From Lytechinus variegatus (Eukaryota; Echinodermata; Echinoidea; Temnopleuroida; Toxopneustidae): a stretch of DNA of 64,000 bases. Positions within the stretch are counted from its first letter, which is position 1. Each line of letters begins with the position of its first letter. Location of the stretch: the NCBI RefSeq assembly GCF_018143015.1, contig NC_054741.1:54203048-54267047 (forward strand), given 5' to 3'. The notes beneath the pieces were generated by a model. That model did no database searches. It saw nothing but the letters and a program-made list of their open reading frames with translations, and was not told the DNA's origin. This document shows, piece by piece, positions 12,101-22,470 of this stretch. The position numbers and the translations under genes are program-made.

Positions 12101-15100
12101 TTTATACTAGTTTTACGATCGATACACTTTTGGTCAGGGTGAACATGGTGAATTTCCACTATGATAGTTGGAAATTAGTAAGTACCAGCAAAGGAAAGAG
12201 GCCCTCATTTTCCGCTTGTTTTATGGCCTCTTTTAATGTTTCTCCTCGCAGGGATCCCTTTTCATCTGTCTGCAAAGTACGAACCCGGATCCCCGTCACT
12301 GTCCCCACGCGCTGGACTGACACATGAGCCTATATAGGAATGAAAATAGACAATGGGCATTAATTAATTAAGGTTATATAATAATGAACATTCGATCAAA
12401 GTAATTCCAGGGCTAGCACCCATGCATTTTATAGTGGGGAGGGAGAGGGAGGGGGTAGGATAGGGGTAATTAAAAGTTACATGGGCATGAATACCATTCT
12501 CTTTCATATCTCTTCCTTTTTTATGCAGAGGCCGTACACAATATTTTTTTTCATATCGAAACCCTATCCCTTGCCCTATCAAAATCACATGTTCCGCTAT
12601 GAATTTTTTTCCTGGTATTATTTCATTTAAACTAACCAACTTCATATCTTTTCTCTTTTTTTCTTTAAATCAAGTTACTCGACTAATTAGTAATTTTGGG
12701 TGATCAGGCATGCCAGACCTTATACGCTTTTAAAGAGCAATGCCTCCTTCAGTAGGCTTATATACTGTTTGTAAACAAAATATCAAATAGCTATCAAGTT
12801 ATCAAGCGTTGTGGCCCAGTGGATAAGTCTTCTGACTTTGAAACAGAGGGTCGTGGGTTCGAATCCCAGCCATGGCGTAATTTCCTTCAGCAAGAAATGT
12901 ATCCACATTGTGCTGAACTCAACCCAGGTGATTTGAATGGGTACCCGGCAGGATCAATTCCTTGAATGCACTGAGCGCTGAAAGGAAGCTCGAGCTAAAG
13001 CCGGGGTAATAATAATAAACAATGCGCCTCGGAATAGAAAATTTATAGATAGATGGCGCTGTATATATGCCTATTATTATTATTATTACTGTTATTAAAT
13101 AGCTATCAAAAAAGTGGCAAAATTGTTTTTATTTACTGCCAGCATTACTAAAAATGTTCAGTAATATTATCTAATAAGCAATAAGTATGTCATCAGTATA
13201 CACCGGTATCTTTAAGAAGAAAACTCTGTACGATATGCATGCCTCATTTATCGTTTTATATCAGAAGAAGGGCAATGAACCGGGAGAAACTATAACACCT
13301 AAAACGAATTCGAAAGGTGCTTAATTACCAACTCGTTAACATCACTACTCGTTAAATAACACTACCAGTATTATACTGGTAGTGTTATTTAACGTGTATA
13401 GTGGTGTTAACGAGTTGATAATAATTATAATATACCTGTAAATGTAACAGAACAGATTTATTTTCTGGAGACGTTATTATATTCCTGGGTGCCATTTCTT
13501 TTAAAATTTTGTAAGAATTGCTCGTCGAAGTGTCAATTGAATAACACTTACTACCCACCCCTTCCCCTGAAGAATCCACCACATTGCTTTCATTATACTG
13601 CAACGTGTATATGACAAGGTCAAACGGTTAAACGACATTTTAAAAAAATCCTGATTCAAATGAATGTAGAGTTAAACGTTAAACCATTAAAAGGTCATTT
13701 TACGATTGACATTTCTTCATGTTCTTTAAGATGTTTCCTTTCTCCCTTTACGTAATTTTACTCCATTCAAGTTTATAAGGATAATCATGATATTACATAA
13801 AATTCCATCAAAATTATGGTATAAGAACGATAATCCGATACCTGGTCACTGGTAAAGACGACGAGTTTCGACGTGACGTCATATGGGTTAATGTCAAGAT
13901 CGTTCCCACGGAGTTGGCGGAGCAGTCTCATCTTGGCTGCTGTAAACATCAATGTTAACGCGCCCGTGTTACTCTCCTGCGATGGTTAGAATAAATGCAT
14001 GGTATTTTTAATACGTATATGCACATCAATATTTCAAAGTTTGACATATTTGTAATTATGTCTACAAATTTATGATTGGGTCTTTTCTTGGTTCAGTTCA
14101 TGAAGAACAAGCTTGGATTTTAGTGGTCAATTTCAAAACGTTTCAGCCCCTACAAAAAATGCGATCACATAAGCTTTAAATGAAAAAGAAAGCTTCTGGA
14201 AAAACGCCCTTCTGATCTGGGGATATAGCAGTGGATGAATAATTGGAAGAAAGTTACATTTCTGGCCGACGAGCCATATTTTCAAAGCTGATCTTAAATA
14301 AGTAGTTACTGTTCAAGAAAAAACACAACAAATACTGTCTATAAAGGTAAAAATTTGACGCTGCTGAAGTAGATGACCAGCGAATAAGTAGGACAAAATA
14401 GGAAGAAAAAAAAGAACAGTTATGATGGTCCTTTCCCATCTACACCCACCTGAATAACACCACCACCGGTATTCTTTTCCGAGCTGAATATGAATTCATC
14501 CGGTAGATTAAGCATCTTTCCAAACCAGTCCATCATTCTCATCTCAAGCTCTGTGGAGGCAGGTCCTGATTGCTAAGTGAATACAAGATAATCACATTTG
14601 TCTTAATTTCTCTCCTCTCTTTACTTTTTTTGCACCCCTCTCTCCCCCTCTTTTCAATTTCTCTCTCCCTCTCCCTCTCTCTCGCTTTCAACTCTTTCTC
14701 TTTTACCTCATGCACCCTCCATTCGCTAGCCTTTTCTCGTCTTTATACAAGCATTCTACTCCCAATAATCATATATACAGTATATATATTTGTTTACATT
14801 ATAAAACACGTCAACTTTAGTTAGTCACAATATTCGATTGATTAATTATAACAGTAATGTTGTTTTGAAATGACTTTCTTTATTACTACATCTTTATATA
14901 AACTGGATGCATTAGGTATTATCAATGTTTTTAATGAGCAATAAGAAAACATTTCTGGAGGATGGAGACAAGAAAACTTAGTAATATGAAACGTTCTCTC
15001 TTACACATCTTCCGTAAGATGTTCTTGACATCTCTTCTTTTAAACTAATTTACAACAACGTATGAACAAGACGGCTTCTATTCATCCATCGTCTTTATAA

Positions 15101-18100
15101 TCATCATAATGCATGAACAAAAACTGCCATTTCTTCAATATTAAATTTTCATTTTGAAATAATCAGAATTACACAATTCTAGAGCTGAAGAGTACTTATA
15201 TTGGAAAATCCACTCTGATCAAATTGTTTTGATATGCGTGTTGGCTTATACAAGAAAAAAAGGAGGGGTAGAAATCTACAAAATTTGAAAGCATTATTGT
15301 AGCGAATTTTCGCCATGCAATATGCATCTCCCATCTTTCTATTTCATCAGAGAGTGAATAGGGGCAAGAGCCACCTATGTTTTTTTTCAAATAGCGAAAA
15401 GGGGAAAGGATAATCAAAATGAAGGTAAGGCGAAGAAGACGATAAAAAGAAGGGAAATGGAAAAAAGGAAAAGGAGTATCAATAAGAGATGGCAAAATTA
15501 AGTCTCATTAATCTTGTCCCTCATCAAAATACCTTCTGTGTGAGAATGGATGTCTTACCCAGCTAAACGTAGGAGTAGCCAGACTATTCGCAAGCATGTC
15601 GCCAACCACTGAAGCCGCCGAAGTCCCTGCCTCGAAATAGGCGTGAAAGTTTGGGTTGTGGAATTGTGTCATCTATACGGTAAAACGCATAAAAAGTTAA
15701 GAATAGATAGTTTTGAAATGTCAAAATACAAATGTTGAATGTATTTGTCTCAGCAGATGAGGAAGGGAGGGGGGGGGGTAAACCCCCGAGTAAACCCAAG
15801 TCGCACTCTTAGCCCATAGTTGAACATCACGCCGATAGATTCATACTACCAGTACCAGTTTCCATTTTCTGAGCAGTACAATACATGCATGGCCATAGGA
15901 AGCGGGAGTGCTAAAGCCGCACCCCCCACAAAAAAAATCTTTGAGGTGTTGTGTATTACTCTCCAAAGGCAGTATCCTAGGTATTCTGGAAGATGTGTAA
16001 ATAAGGGGAAAATATAACCAAAATGGCCTTGATGTTGTAGTGAACCTTTTAAAAATATATTATCGTGATTTTTTTTTTTGGTTTTTCAAATTTCTCTGGA
16101 CCAAATTGAGCTCCATTTGCAATATTTTCCTTTTCAAATCTTTATCAGCACCCCAATAAAAAAGTCGCCTCAAGGGCCCTGAATATATGCTGTGTTCTCT
16201 GGTGTTGTAATGATCCACTTTTATATAGCGCTTAATTCGTCAAAACGTCCATTATCATTACCCCGGTCATCCGATCCTGGCATGCCCGCATAAAATTATA
16301 ATCATAATTACAAAGCTCTTCGGTGATACAGAGCAAAAAAAAATCGTTTTTTATTAGCAAATTCTGTTTTAACATAATTATGATCATAATATATGCACCT
16401 GTTGCTTGTAAGGGATATCCTTTTTTTGCTAAGCTGCACGGTCTTGTTTTAATGGATTTTTTGCTTGGTTTGGGCTATTTATGTTTTTACTGCATCTTGT
16501 TTGCCCCCCATCGCTTCCGTAAAGTTTCGTCAATTCCGTTAAATTTTTCTCCAATCTCCATATCGCAGAAATATAAAAAACATTAGAACTATGTATAGCT
16601 GCATATTAGTCACACATCCCATCACGCGTTTGCCCCTGATCTTGTTACCCTATCTACATAATCCCGTGATGTTTTTAAGCAAATGACTATACAACTGCAT
16701 GTCGAAAAATCTTTCCGCTTGAGTGAGCACAACTTACTTTTCAAAAGTTCGTAAAAAAATGATTTGCGCAGAACTTGGAAATAGTTGTATGAATGAAAGT
16801 AGACGTTAATGATTAAAAACACACGGACTTTAGCCAGGAAGATTGCTTTGGAGATATATTTCATCTTTATAATTTGTTTCCTTGCCCAATACACTTCATA
16901 GAGCGCCATTGCGCCCCCTCCTCCCCACACACCGAGGCCCTCGCGATGATATCTGCTTTACACGGAAATGTCTTAGGCTTTATTTTCTTTGTGTTAATTA
17001 TTGTCCAGCTTGGGACTGGGAGAAATGTGGAGAAACAAGTATTGAATAAAATATGAAATGTAAACCCACTTTAAATGATTACAACTTAGTGAAAAACTGC
17101 TGGAGATGTCTAAAATAAACTGATGTTTACATTCAGTTATGTCCTCACATCCAGCTGGCACAAAAACGGTAAAGGTTGTGCATACCCAGGGATAAAGTGA
17201 CAATTTCAGGTGGCAAAGTTGTTACAAAATGTTTAAATGTTACTATTTTATTCCAATTGGTTACAAATGTAAAAGAAATGTACCGCACGGTCATTTTGTT
17301 TTCGCCTTTTTCCTTGACACAGCGTGAATATGAGCATTTCTGCGAGCTTTACAAAAATGGACAGTGCTTACTCAAGTGTGACATTCTGTCAAAATTTTTA
17401 CTTTCATTTGAAGGATGAGACCCAAACCCAAGAAAACTTGTGAAAAAAATATCCCAATGTGGTATATTTTTCAATTCCTTGGACGTTTTCAAAGTGTAAA
17501 CTTTTTATTAATACTACATGAATTTCAAACGTTTTCGCTTTATTGACATGTCCAATACACTACCCTCAAATTGAACTCCATAGAAAATGTGAGATAGGAA
17601 CCACTTCTAAATTATTGTTACGTACCTTCTACTACATTACACTGTAAAAATGATATTGGGTAAAATGTTTACCACCACGAGGGTAATTATGCGTACAACT
17701 AATTAGGGGCAGTGTTTTACCCAATGCGGGAAACATATTGTCCAGTAAGGTCAGATAATAAGCAACAATTTACTTTGAAATGAGCAAAATTTTCATCACA
17801 CTGGAAAAATAAAAAAGCCCAAAAGAAAATGAGTGCGCAATACTCCTTCATGAAATAAGCAATACAGTGCTAAAAACCTTCCAAAGTCGTCTTAAAATTG
17901 GAACATGAAACCAGCATGTAAACACGACGTGTCAAATAATGATCGATATTGTTCATTACATGCATGATCTAGGCAAATATAACTATCATTTATTCATATT
18001 TGAATCTCTTATTCAAAGGAGAAACAGTGGTTAAAACCCCGAGTGTATTATAAAGGGAAAATCTTTGAACTCTTTTCGTTATACGATCATCCAAAAGGAA

Positions 18101-21100
18101 TTGATTTTTTTTGCACGATTTTTGTTTTTGTTTTTTGCTTTCACACAAGTCATGTATAAGTTATAGAAATTGGAGATTATGTTAGGACATGGCAAAAGGG
18201 TATACTCTTAAAAAATGATTGGCCAAATCATCAATGAGTTGGTGAATATTATGTTTATTCGGCCAAATCGAATATTGTCAGAATCAACTACATTCATTGG
18301 TTATCTACCGGACATTTAATGGATTTCTACAAATATTTCTGCTCATACGGATCCAGAGTTGCACTTTTAAGGGGTGCTAATTTTTGGCGCGATGCAGCGT
18401 TATATTGATTTTTTTATCATAGTTTTAAAAACGATGATAAATGGTTTGATTTTGGTACTTCCTATATGTAACGAATTCTGTAGTCTCTTTCGCATTTCTT
18501 TACTTCTCCTCCCTTTATTATTTTATATTTTTATTTATTTTTATTTATAACCCTATGTATTGCTCTTTAATCCTGCCATATTTTTATTACTGTAATTTAG
18601 TCTGGGCTAACACATATCAAACCCATCTTAAAAAATTATGTTCCCTTCAAAATAAAATTGTACGTATTATTTCTCCAGACGTCAGTATACCACCAGCAAA
18701 TACCACGAATTTGTTTCATTCCCTAAAATTGTTGAAACTAGAAGACATCAACAAACTTCAACAATGTCATTTTCTCTACAGATGTTTAAATTCTCAAATT
18801 CCACAAAAATTTCGTGATTCATTTACACATGTTTCCAACATACATCATTTTGATACCCGTTCAAATAATCAAATATTCATTCCCAAACATAGAAAAATAA
18901 TCTTCCAACACAACATTCGTTATACTGGCCCAAAAATATGGAATGAAATTCCGGATTACATAAAAAAATCTTTGTCGACAATCAGCTTTAAATATAAAAT
19001 GAAAAAAATGCTTCTGTCGTTATATATATAAATATTTCTCCCTTCTTACGTTTTCTTTGACTTCTAACATGAACCATGGACAAATTGTTGTTGCGGCATT
19101 TATACTTTGCCCCCACTGATATTTTGTTGAGCATTCTATTTTATTTCGTAAGTCATGCCCGCCTCCCCGCTCACGTCTCCCTCTCTTGTTCACTTTCATT
19201 TTCTTTGTTTTCTTTTTTCTTTTCTCTGCCCTTTTTCTTGGTATTGTGTATTGTATTTTTGTCTACAGGCGTATCCCGCCACAAGCCTCAGCTTTTAGGG
19301 TATACGCCTTCTTCCTTAAACCTAATATGTACATATTAGATATATATATATTTTGTTTATATAACAAATTGATTTATGTATGAATTTATGTTATGAAAAA
19401 ATGTACTGAAATGGAAGAAAATAAATGTTTTATTTGAATTGAATATTAAACACAATATATAAATATACACGTAAAATATTTCAAATGCATGAAATGATTT
19501 TATTCTCTGTTTTCGTTTTCCCCGGGCGTAATATTCCCTTTCTTTCATTCCTTATTTTCATTTTTTTTTGTCTTGCTTTAGGGTAGGCAATCTGCAGGCG
19601 CGGATCCAGGATTTTGTAGGGGGGGAGCAATTTCGAAGTCACAAGTGCAGATTTTTGGTGGCGTCTATAGGGCTGCCTACAAGATATAGTATACAACGCG
19701 TGAAGAATGTGCAGCTGATCTATAGCTTTTACTAAGACCGGGGAGGGGGTGCGGCTGGAAAAATCCAATCATTTCCAATTATTTCCTGCCTTTGGCAAAT
19801 CGATAAGGTTTTTTTTTTTTATGGGAAGGGATATTCCTAAGGACGGAGGTCAAAGTACATCGTAAGTTTTTTTTTTCAAGCAAGATATGTACAGTATCCC
19901 CAAATGCTAAATTGAATGCAAAACAACGGAATATTCTTAAAGCACTGTTTGTCATTAAATAAATTTTCTATATACTGACCTGAAAAAGAAGCAATTAAAA
20001 CGCATTTTGTTAAAGGAAAAAAATGCGAGCTTACTTTTTTTTGTTTTTAATATTCCAACATAAAAACTGAAAATTCTAAGCACCTTTTGTAACCATGAAC
20101 ATGATGCATGGTTTCTAACTAAACAACTGATGTGAGCGGAAAGTACGAGCAGAAATTCTTTGAAATCCCGAACTGAAAACTAGGCATTCTCACCACGTAT
20201 TTTTCTTTTTTTAACAGGTAGGTATGAATAAACAATTAATGCGAGCGCGGAGCGCGACCTAAAATTTTTCGATTTTCCAAGAAAGTGAAAATTTAAAATT
20301 CTAAGCACTTTTTGTAACCATGAACATGATGGTTTCTTAAACAAGTGATGCCAGCGCAAAGCGCGAGCTGAAAATGGATATTCAGACCAGAAAAAGGGAC
20401 ATTTTGAGGACTGATTTTTAGGAACTCATGAAGAGCAGACACATCTCACCAATCTGCTAATGCAAACCTATGCAGGACTAAAAATGTTTTATATTCAGCC
20501 CTTAAAGGGGGCAATCACTTTAAGCAGTCATGAAAAAGAAGCATATGTCACTACATCAAGTAATAAAAGCTCGAAGTGCGAGGAAATATATTTGGGGTAT
20601 ATTGACTTGAAATCGGGATGTTTTAGTACCAATTAATCCCCTTGAACATGATTTATCTCATTAAACAGTCAATACGAGCACCAGGAGTGACGAACACATA
20701 GGCCCTAAGCAAATTATATGTAATGAAGAAATATCTTATATAATAATTATGATATAATATTGTAACATTAAATAATATTGTTACTTCTTGCCCCATTACG
20801 TTTCTCTTTCTCTCCCCCTCTTTGTTCTCCTTCCCCTTTTTTTTCTTTTCTTGAAATTCTATGGGGGTGCGCCCGCATCTTCCGCCCCCCCCCCCCGATC
20901 CGCACCTGGACACACATCCATTTACCAACAGATTTATTAATTACGTTATCTACCAATTCATTTTAAGATGTATAAAAAACAATAAGCTATTCGATTCTTA
21001 CCCCAGGAACAAATATATTTTTGACATCCGCCATGATGTCGTTCCACGGTTGGGGTTTCTCGGGGGCTTCTTGGGGCAACCTTTCGAGAAGAAAACCCGG

Positions 21101-21205
21101 CTTTACGTCGGGAACCGGTGAATGCTGCTCCAGATCGCTCCAGAGCTGCTCGACAAACTCCAACATGTCTTTTCCGTACTCGCCAAGTTTGTTAGGGCTT
21201 CCCAT
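6196..21205 (-). CDS. DDC: aromatic-L-amino-acid decarboxylase-like protein (PLP group II; DDC/HDC family), 11 exons
   Basis: Family members decarboxylate aromatic amino acids (DOPA, 5-HTP, histidine, tyrosine) to amines using PLP in the cytosol. Coding exons, 5' to 3' on the minus strand: 21205-21002, 15672-15559, 14572-14450, 13976-13842, 12329-12186, 10570-10504, 9908-9814, 8772-8614, 7642-7544, 7226-7125, 6507-6196. All junctions are GT-AG and in phase, giving about 517 residues (human DDC 480). The start aligns with the human N-terminus. Visible landmarks: [17 protein letters not shown] (66-82), GGGVIQ before exon 4, AHVSVQRVG (H194, PLP stacking), [19 protein letters not shown] (D273), GPQK (K305, Schiff base), PIYLKH (Y334), and [10 protein letters not shown]. 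Odd points: NPHK has become GPQK, HWQIPLGRRFRSLK has become [14 protein letters not shown], and there is a ~35-residue C-terminal extension. Substrate is unknown; it is probably a diverged paralogue rather than the canonical DOPA decarboxylase. Gene structure is firm, specificity is not. Confidence 0.93.
6716..6912. repeat. imperfect GAT/ATG trinucleotide microsatellite
   Basis: Runs of GATGATGAT interrupted by ATAATG and similar variants lie in the last intron of the decarboxylase gene (7124 to 6508). Confidence 0.7.
9940..10270 (-). mobile_element. 5'-truncated LINE (CR1/L2-like), end of ORF2 and 3' UTR
   Basis: Read on the minus strand from about 10200, the sequence encodes [31 protein letters not shown] and KSYLINQSS before a stop at about 10055. 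This is the characteristic C-terminus of CR1/L2-type ORF2 proteins. It is followed by AGCGCTATATAAATGTTAAT and a TAA-rich tail. It lies in the intron between exons 6 and 7 of the decarboxylase gene, in the same orientation. The 3' end resembles that of the LINE at 2905-3473 (GCGCTATATAAATG), suggesting related clades. Confidence 0.75.
11046..11287. mobile_element. MITE, copy 1 of a 240-bp TIR element (CACTGTAAAAACTG family)
   Basis: Terminal inverted repeats CACTGTAAAAACTGTGGTGT / ACACCACAGTTTTTGCTGTG enclose a series of GGTGTTA / TAACACC half-sites that make the whole element foldable. TA flanks both ends, consistent with a Tc1/mariner-type TA target duplication. It lies in a decarboxylase intron. 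A second copy is at 61954-62192. Confidence 0.75.
11639..12050. mobile_element. non-autonomous TIR element with an 8-bp target duplication (hAT-like)
   Basis: The element begins CCCGGGGGGCACTC and ends GAGTGCCCCCTCTGGG, an imperfect inverted repeat. Immediately outside is a perfect 8-bp direct repeat, GCAACTGT (11631-11638 and 12051-12058), the size expected for hAT-superfamily insertion. It has no transposase frame. It lies between exons 5 and 6 of the decarboxylase gene, in the intron just downstream of exon 5. Confidence 0.75.
12806..13087 (+). mobile_element. tRNA-derived SINE with a LINE-like 3' tail
   Basis: The head resembles a tRNA: A-box-like TGGCCCAGTGGA, then a perfect B box GGTTCGAATCC at 12856-12866. 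A tRNA-unrelated body follows (AACCCAGGTGATTTGAATGG ... AAAGCCGGGGTAATAATAAT). The last ~65 bp (13024-13087: GCGCCTCGGAATAGAA, ATGGCGCTGTATATATG, (TAT)n) nearly matches the 3' end of the LINE at 2905-3473. It sits in a decarboxylase intron. A diverged relative without the tail is at 35201-35412. Confidence 0.82.
13329..13418. repeat. 90-bp near-perfect palindrome
   Basis: The left arm (CAACTCGTTAACATCACTA, then GTTAAATAACACTACCAGTA) pairs with the right arm (TACTGGTAGTGTTATTTAAC, then GGTGTTAACGAGTTG), with a small mismatched bulge in each arm. It is probably a very small MITE. It lies in the intron between decarboxylase exons 4 and 5. Confidence 0.7.
14625..14710. repeat. CT-rich microsatellite tract
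   Basis: Imperfect CTCTCTCC repeats just upstream (genomically right) of decarboxylase exon 3, so on the minus strand an AG-rich tract inside the intron. The Ser/Leu/Phe-rich plus-strand open frame over it is not a gene. Confidence 0.65.
18480..19442 (+). mobile_element. 5'-truncated non-LTR retrotransposon, ORF2 C-terminus
   Basis: A 158-codon frame (18555-19031) reads [58 protein letters not shown] and [13 protein letters not shown]. This is the standard C-terminal pattern of Jockey/CR1-type ORF2 proteins, in which 'LxYCxxVWxxT', 'LQxKxxRIIxxx' and 'xGPxxWNxIPxxIK' recur. A roughly 400-bp 3' UTR ends in AATAAATGTTTTATTTGAAT. It lies antisense to the decarboxylase in its intron 1. It is a second LINE lineage, distinct from the one at 2905. 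Confidence 0.82.
20090..20700. repeat. degenerate tandem repeat with GCGAGCGCGAAGCGCGAGC-like core
   Basis: Units of roughly 120-180 bp recur. Each contains 'GTAACCATGAACATGATG' or similar, then 'GAGCGCAAAGCGCGAGCTGA' variants and a 'GACATTTTGAGGACTG' segment. The same family reappears at 53480-54520 inside the foldback loop and as a single piece near 47730. It lies in intron 1 of the decarboxylase gene. Confidence 0.6.
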
Positions 21206-21480
21206 CTTTCAAATATTGAGTGACGTCTCTGATTGTCTCAGTCTTGAATACCTTGTTCACCTTAGCACTGATTTGTACGAGAGATGCAGTCAAAATGTTT
21301 GCGATATCACCTGCATGGAACGCCCCGGTGATGATTTCCGAGCCAATAATGGAAAGCAGAATGACTCCTATGAAATGTTGAAGAGGATTTTAAGGTGTCC
21401 CAATTCTAAAGGTTGGTGTATGGTCTGCCCGCATAATAAACCAATTCTTAAACTTTTGGAACCTCACTAGCTATATCGAT
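21206..21480 (-). other. 5' leader region of the decarboxylase gene with an overlapping open frame
   Basis: Directly upstream of the start codon, a minus-strand frame without ATG stays open for about 64 codons (about 21386 to the stop at 21192-21194). It contains VILLSIIGSEIITGAF and NILTASLVQISAKVNKVF and ends overlapping the decarboxylase start in another frame. I do not recognise it; it is probably fortuitous 5' UTR. GGGGCGG at about 21544-21550 is a possible GC box, but no TATA element is evident. Confidence 0.3.
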
Positions 21481-21920
21481 CGAGCGACCAGGTTATCGGT
21501 GATCTAATTAAGAAAGTAATGTCATCCCAATCTGACACATATAGGGGCGGAGTTTGGGACCGTCACCAGCAGAAAACGAAAGCTTGCTTATGCTGTAAAG
21601 TCGTCATTTGCCGATGTAAGGGTTAATTGACTCGTCAATATGTCACATGCATGATCGGAAGAGTCTGCAATGCAAACAAAATTCTAAACAATATCAAGTT
21701 ATGCAACAGAATCAGCGTTATGCCTATACCGTCAAATTTGAAAAAACTGTTTTTTGATTTAATCAAATTGACACAGAATGCCTAAAATGGTCAAATCTGA
21801 ATTATGTAATTATAAACTCTTAAAAAGGGTAGGCTTATCTGCAGGGACATATGAGTTGTTGCAGCTGATGATTTGATACTATAAGCTCTTCGAACATGAT
21901 ATACACAAAATGAATATTAT

Positions 21921-22116
21921 ACTCTAAAAATTGCGAATGTTAAATCAACATTTGAAAGGTTGGAGGAGTGACAACCTTTTCCAAATTACATCCAACCTTG
22001 TATAAAGCTGAATCCAATATTTTAACTGTTGGGTAGAACCATTTAAAGTGGTAAATGCAACATTTAGAAAATGTTGTCACTCCTCCAACCTTTCAAACAT
22101 TTCTTGTTTTTAGAGT
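21921..22116. mobile_element. 196-bp MITE, palindromic
   Basis: Ends ACTCTAAAAA / TTTTTAGAGT. Long inner inverted repeats GAAAGGTTGGAGGAGTGACA / TGTCACTCCTCCAACCTTTC are perfect over 20 bp. Flanking TAT/GTA suggests TA target choice. It has no coding capacity. Confidence 0.8.
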
Positions 22117-22318
22117 GTATCTAAAGGAACATGAATATTCATGACTTTATCCAGTAACCGCAAAATAGTCTGTATTAATTGTATTCTATCTTTAAAACGA
22201 CTGAAACCATAGAGTGAATACAAGAGTAACGGTTTATTTCTATTCTATTTTTCTCCTCAATCGATCCTTTCTGTCACTCCAAAAATTGGTCGGATCGTAG
22301 AAATAAACACGGCCAAGG

Positions 22319-22470
22319 TGCCGTGGCCAAGTGGTCTAAGGTGCCTGGCTATACATGAACAAGTCCGCGGGGTTCGATACCCGGCCGCGGCAGCTATGCC
22401 CGTAAGCAAGGCATTTAATCTACAATGCTCTTTTATCCTGCTTTTAAATAAATGGAAATGCTATATGCAT
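22319..22470 (+). mobile_element. tRNA-derived SINE, second family
   Basis: The tRNA-like head has an A-box-like TGGCCAAGTGGTCTAAGG and a B box GGTTCGATACC at 22371-22381. The ends CCGTGG...CCGCGGCAG are roughly complementary, as in an acceptor stem. The tail runs through GTAAGCAAGGCATTTAATC to an AT-rich end. The body is too long and the anticodon arm too distorted for a functional tRNA gene. Confidence 0.65.

Larger units (their letters stand above)
15673..21001. other. intron 1 of the decarboxylase gene (5.3 kb), repeat-filled
   Basis: From low to high coordinates it contains a fragment related to the TATATAGCGCTTAAT LINE tail (about 16220), a small inverted repeat built on ATTGGGTAAAAT / TTTTACCCAAT (17640-17740), a LINE 3' end (18480-19440), G-run repeat pieces (19595-19640) and a degenerate tandem repeat (20090-20700). 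No additional coding exon was recognised. Confidence 0.6.

Noticed and set aside
12806..12876. Functional tRNA gene
   Set aside because: A/B boxes are present but the fold is distorted, and it continues into a SINE body with a LINE tail. The same applies to 22319-22393 and 35201-35275.
17176..17418. 80-codon plus-strand frame in decarboxylase intron 1
   Set aside because: No recognisable family, no splice-site support and AT-rich surroundings; expected by chance in a 5-kb intron.
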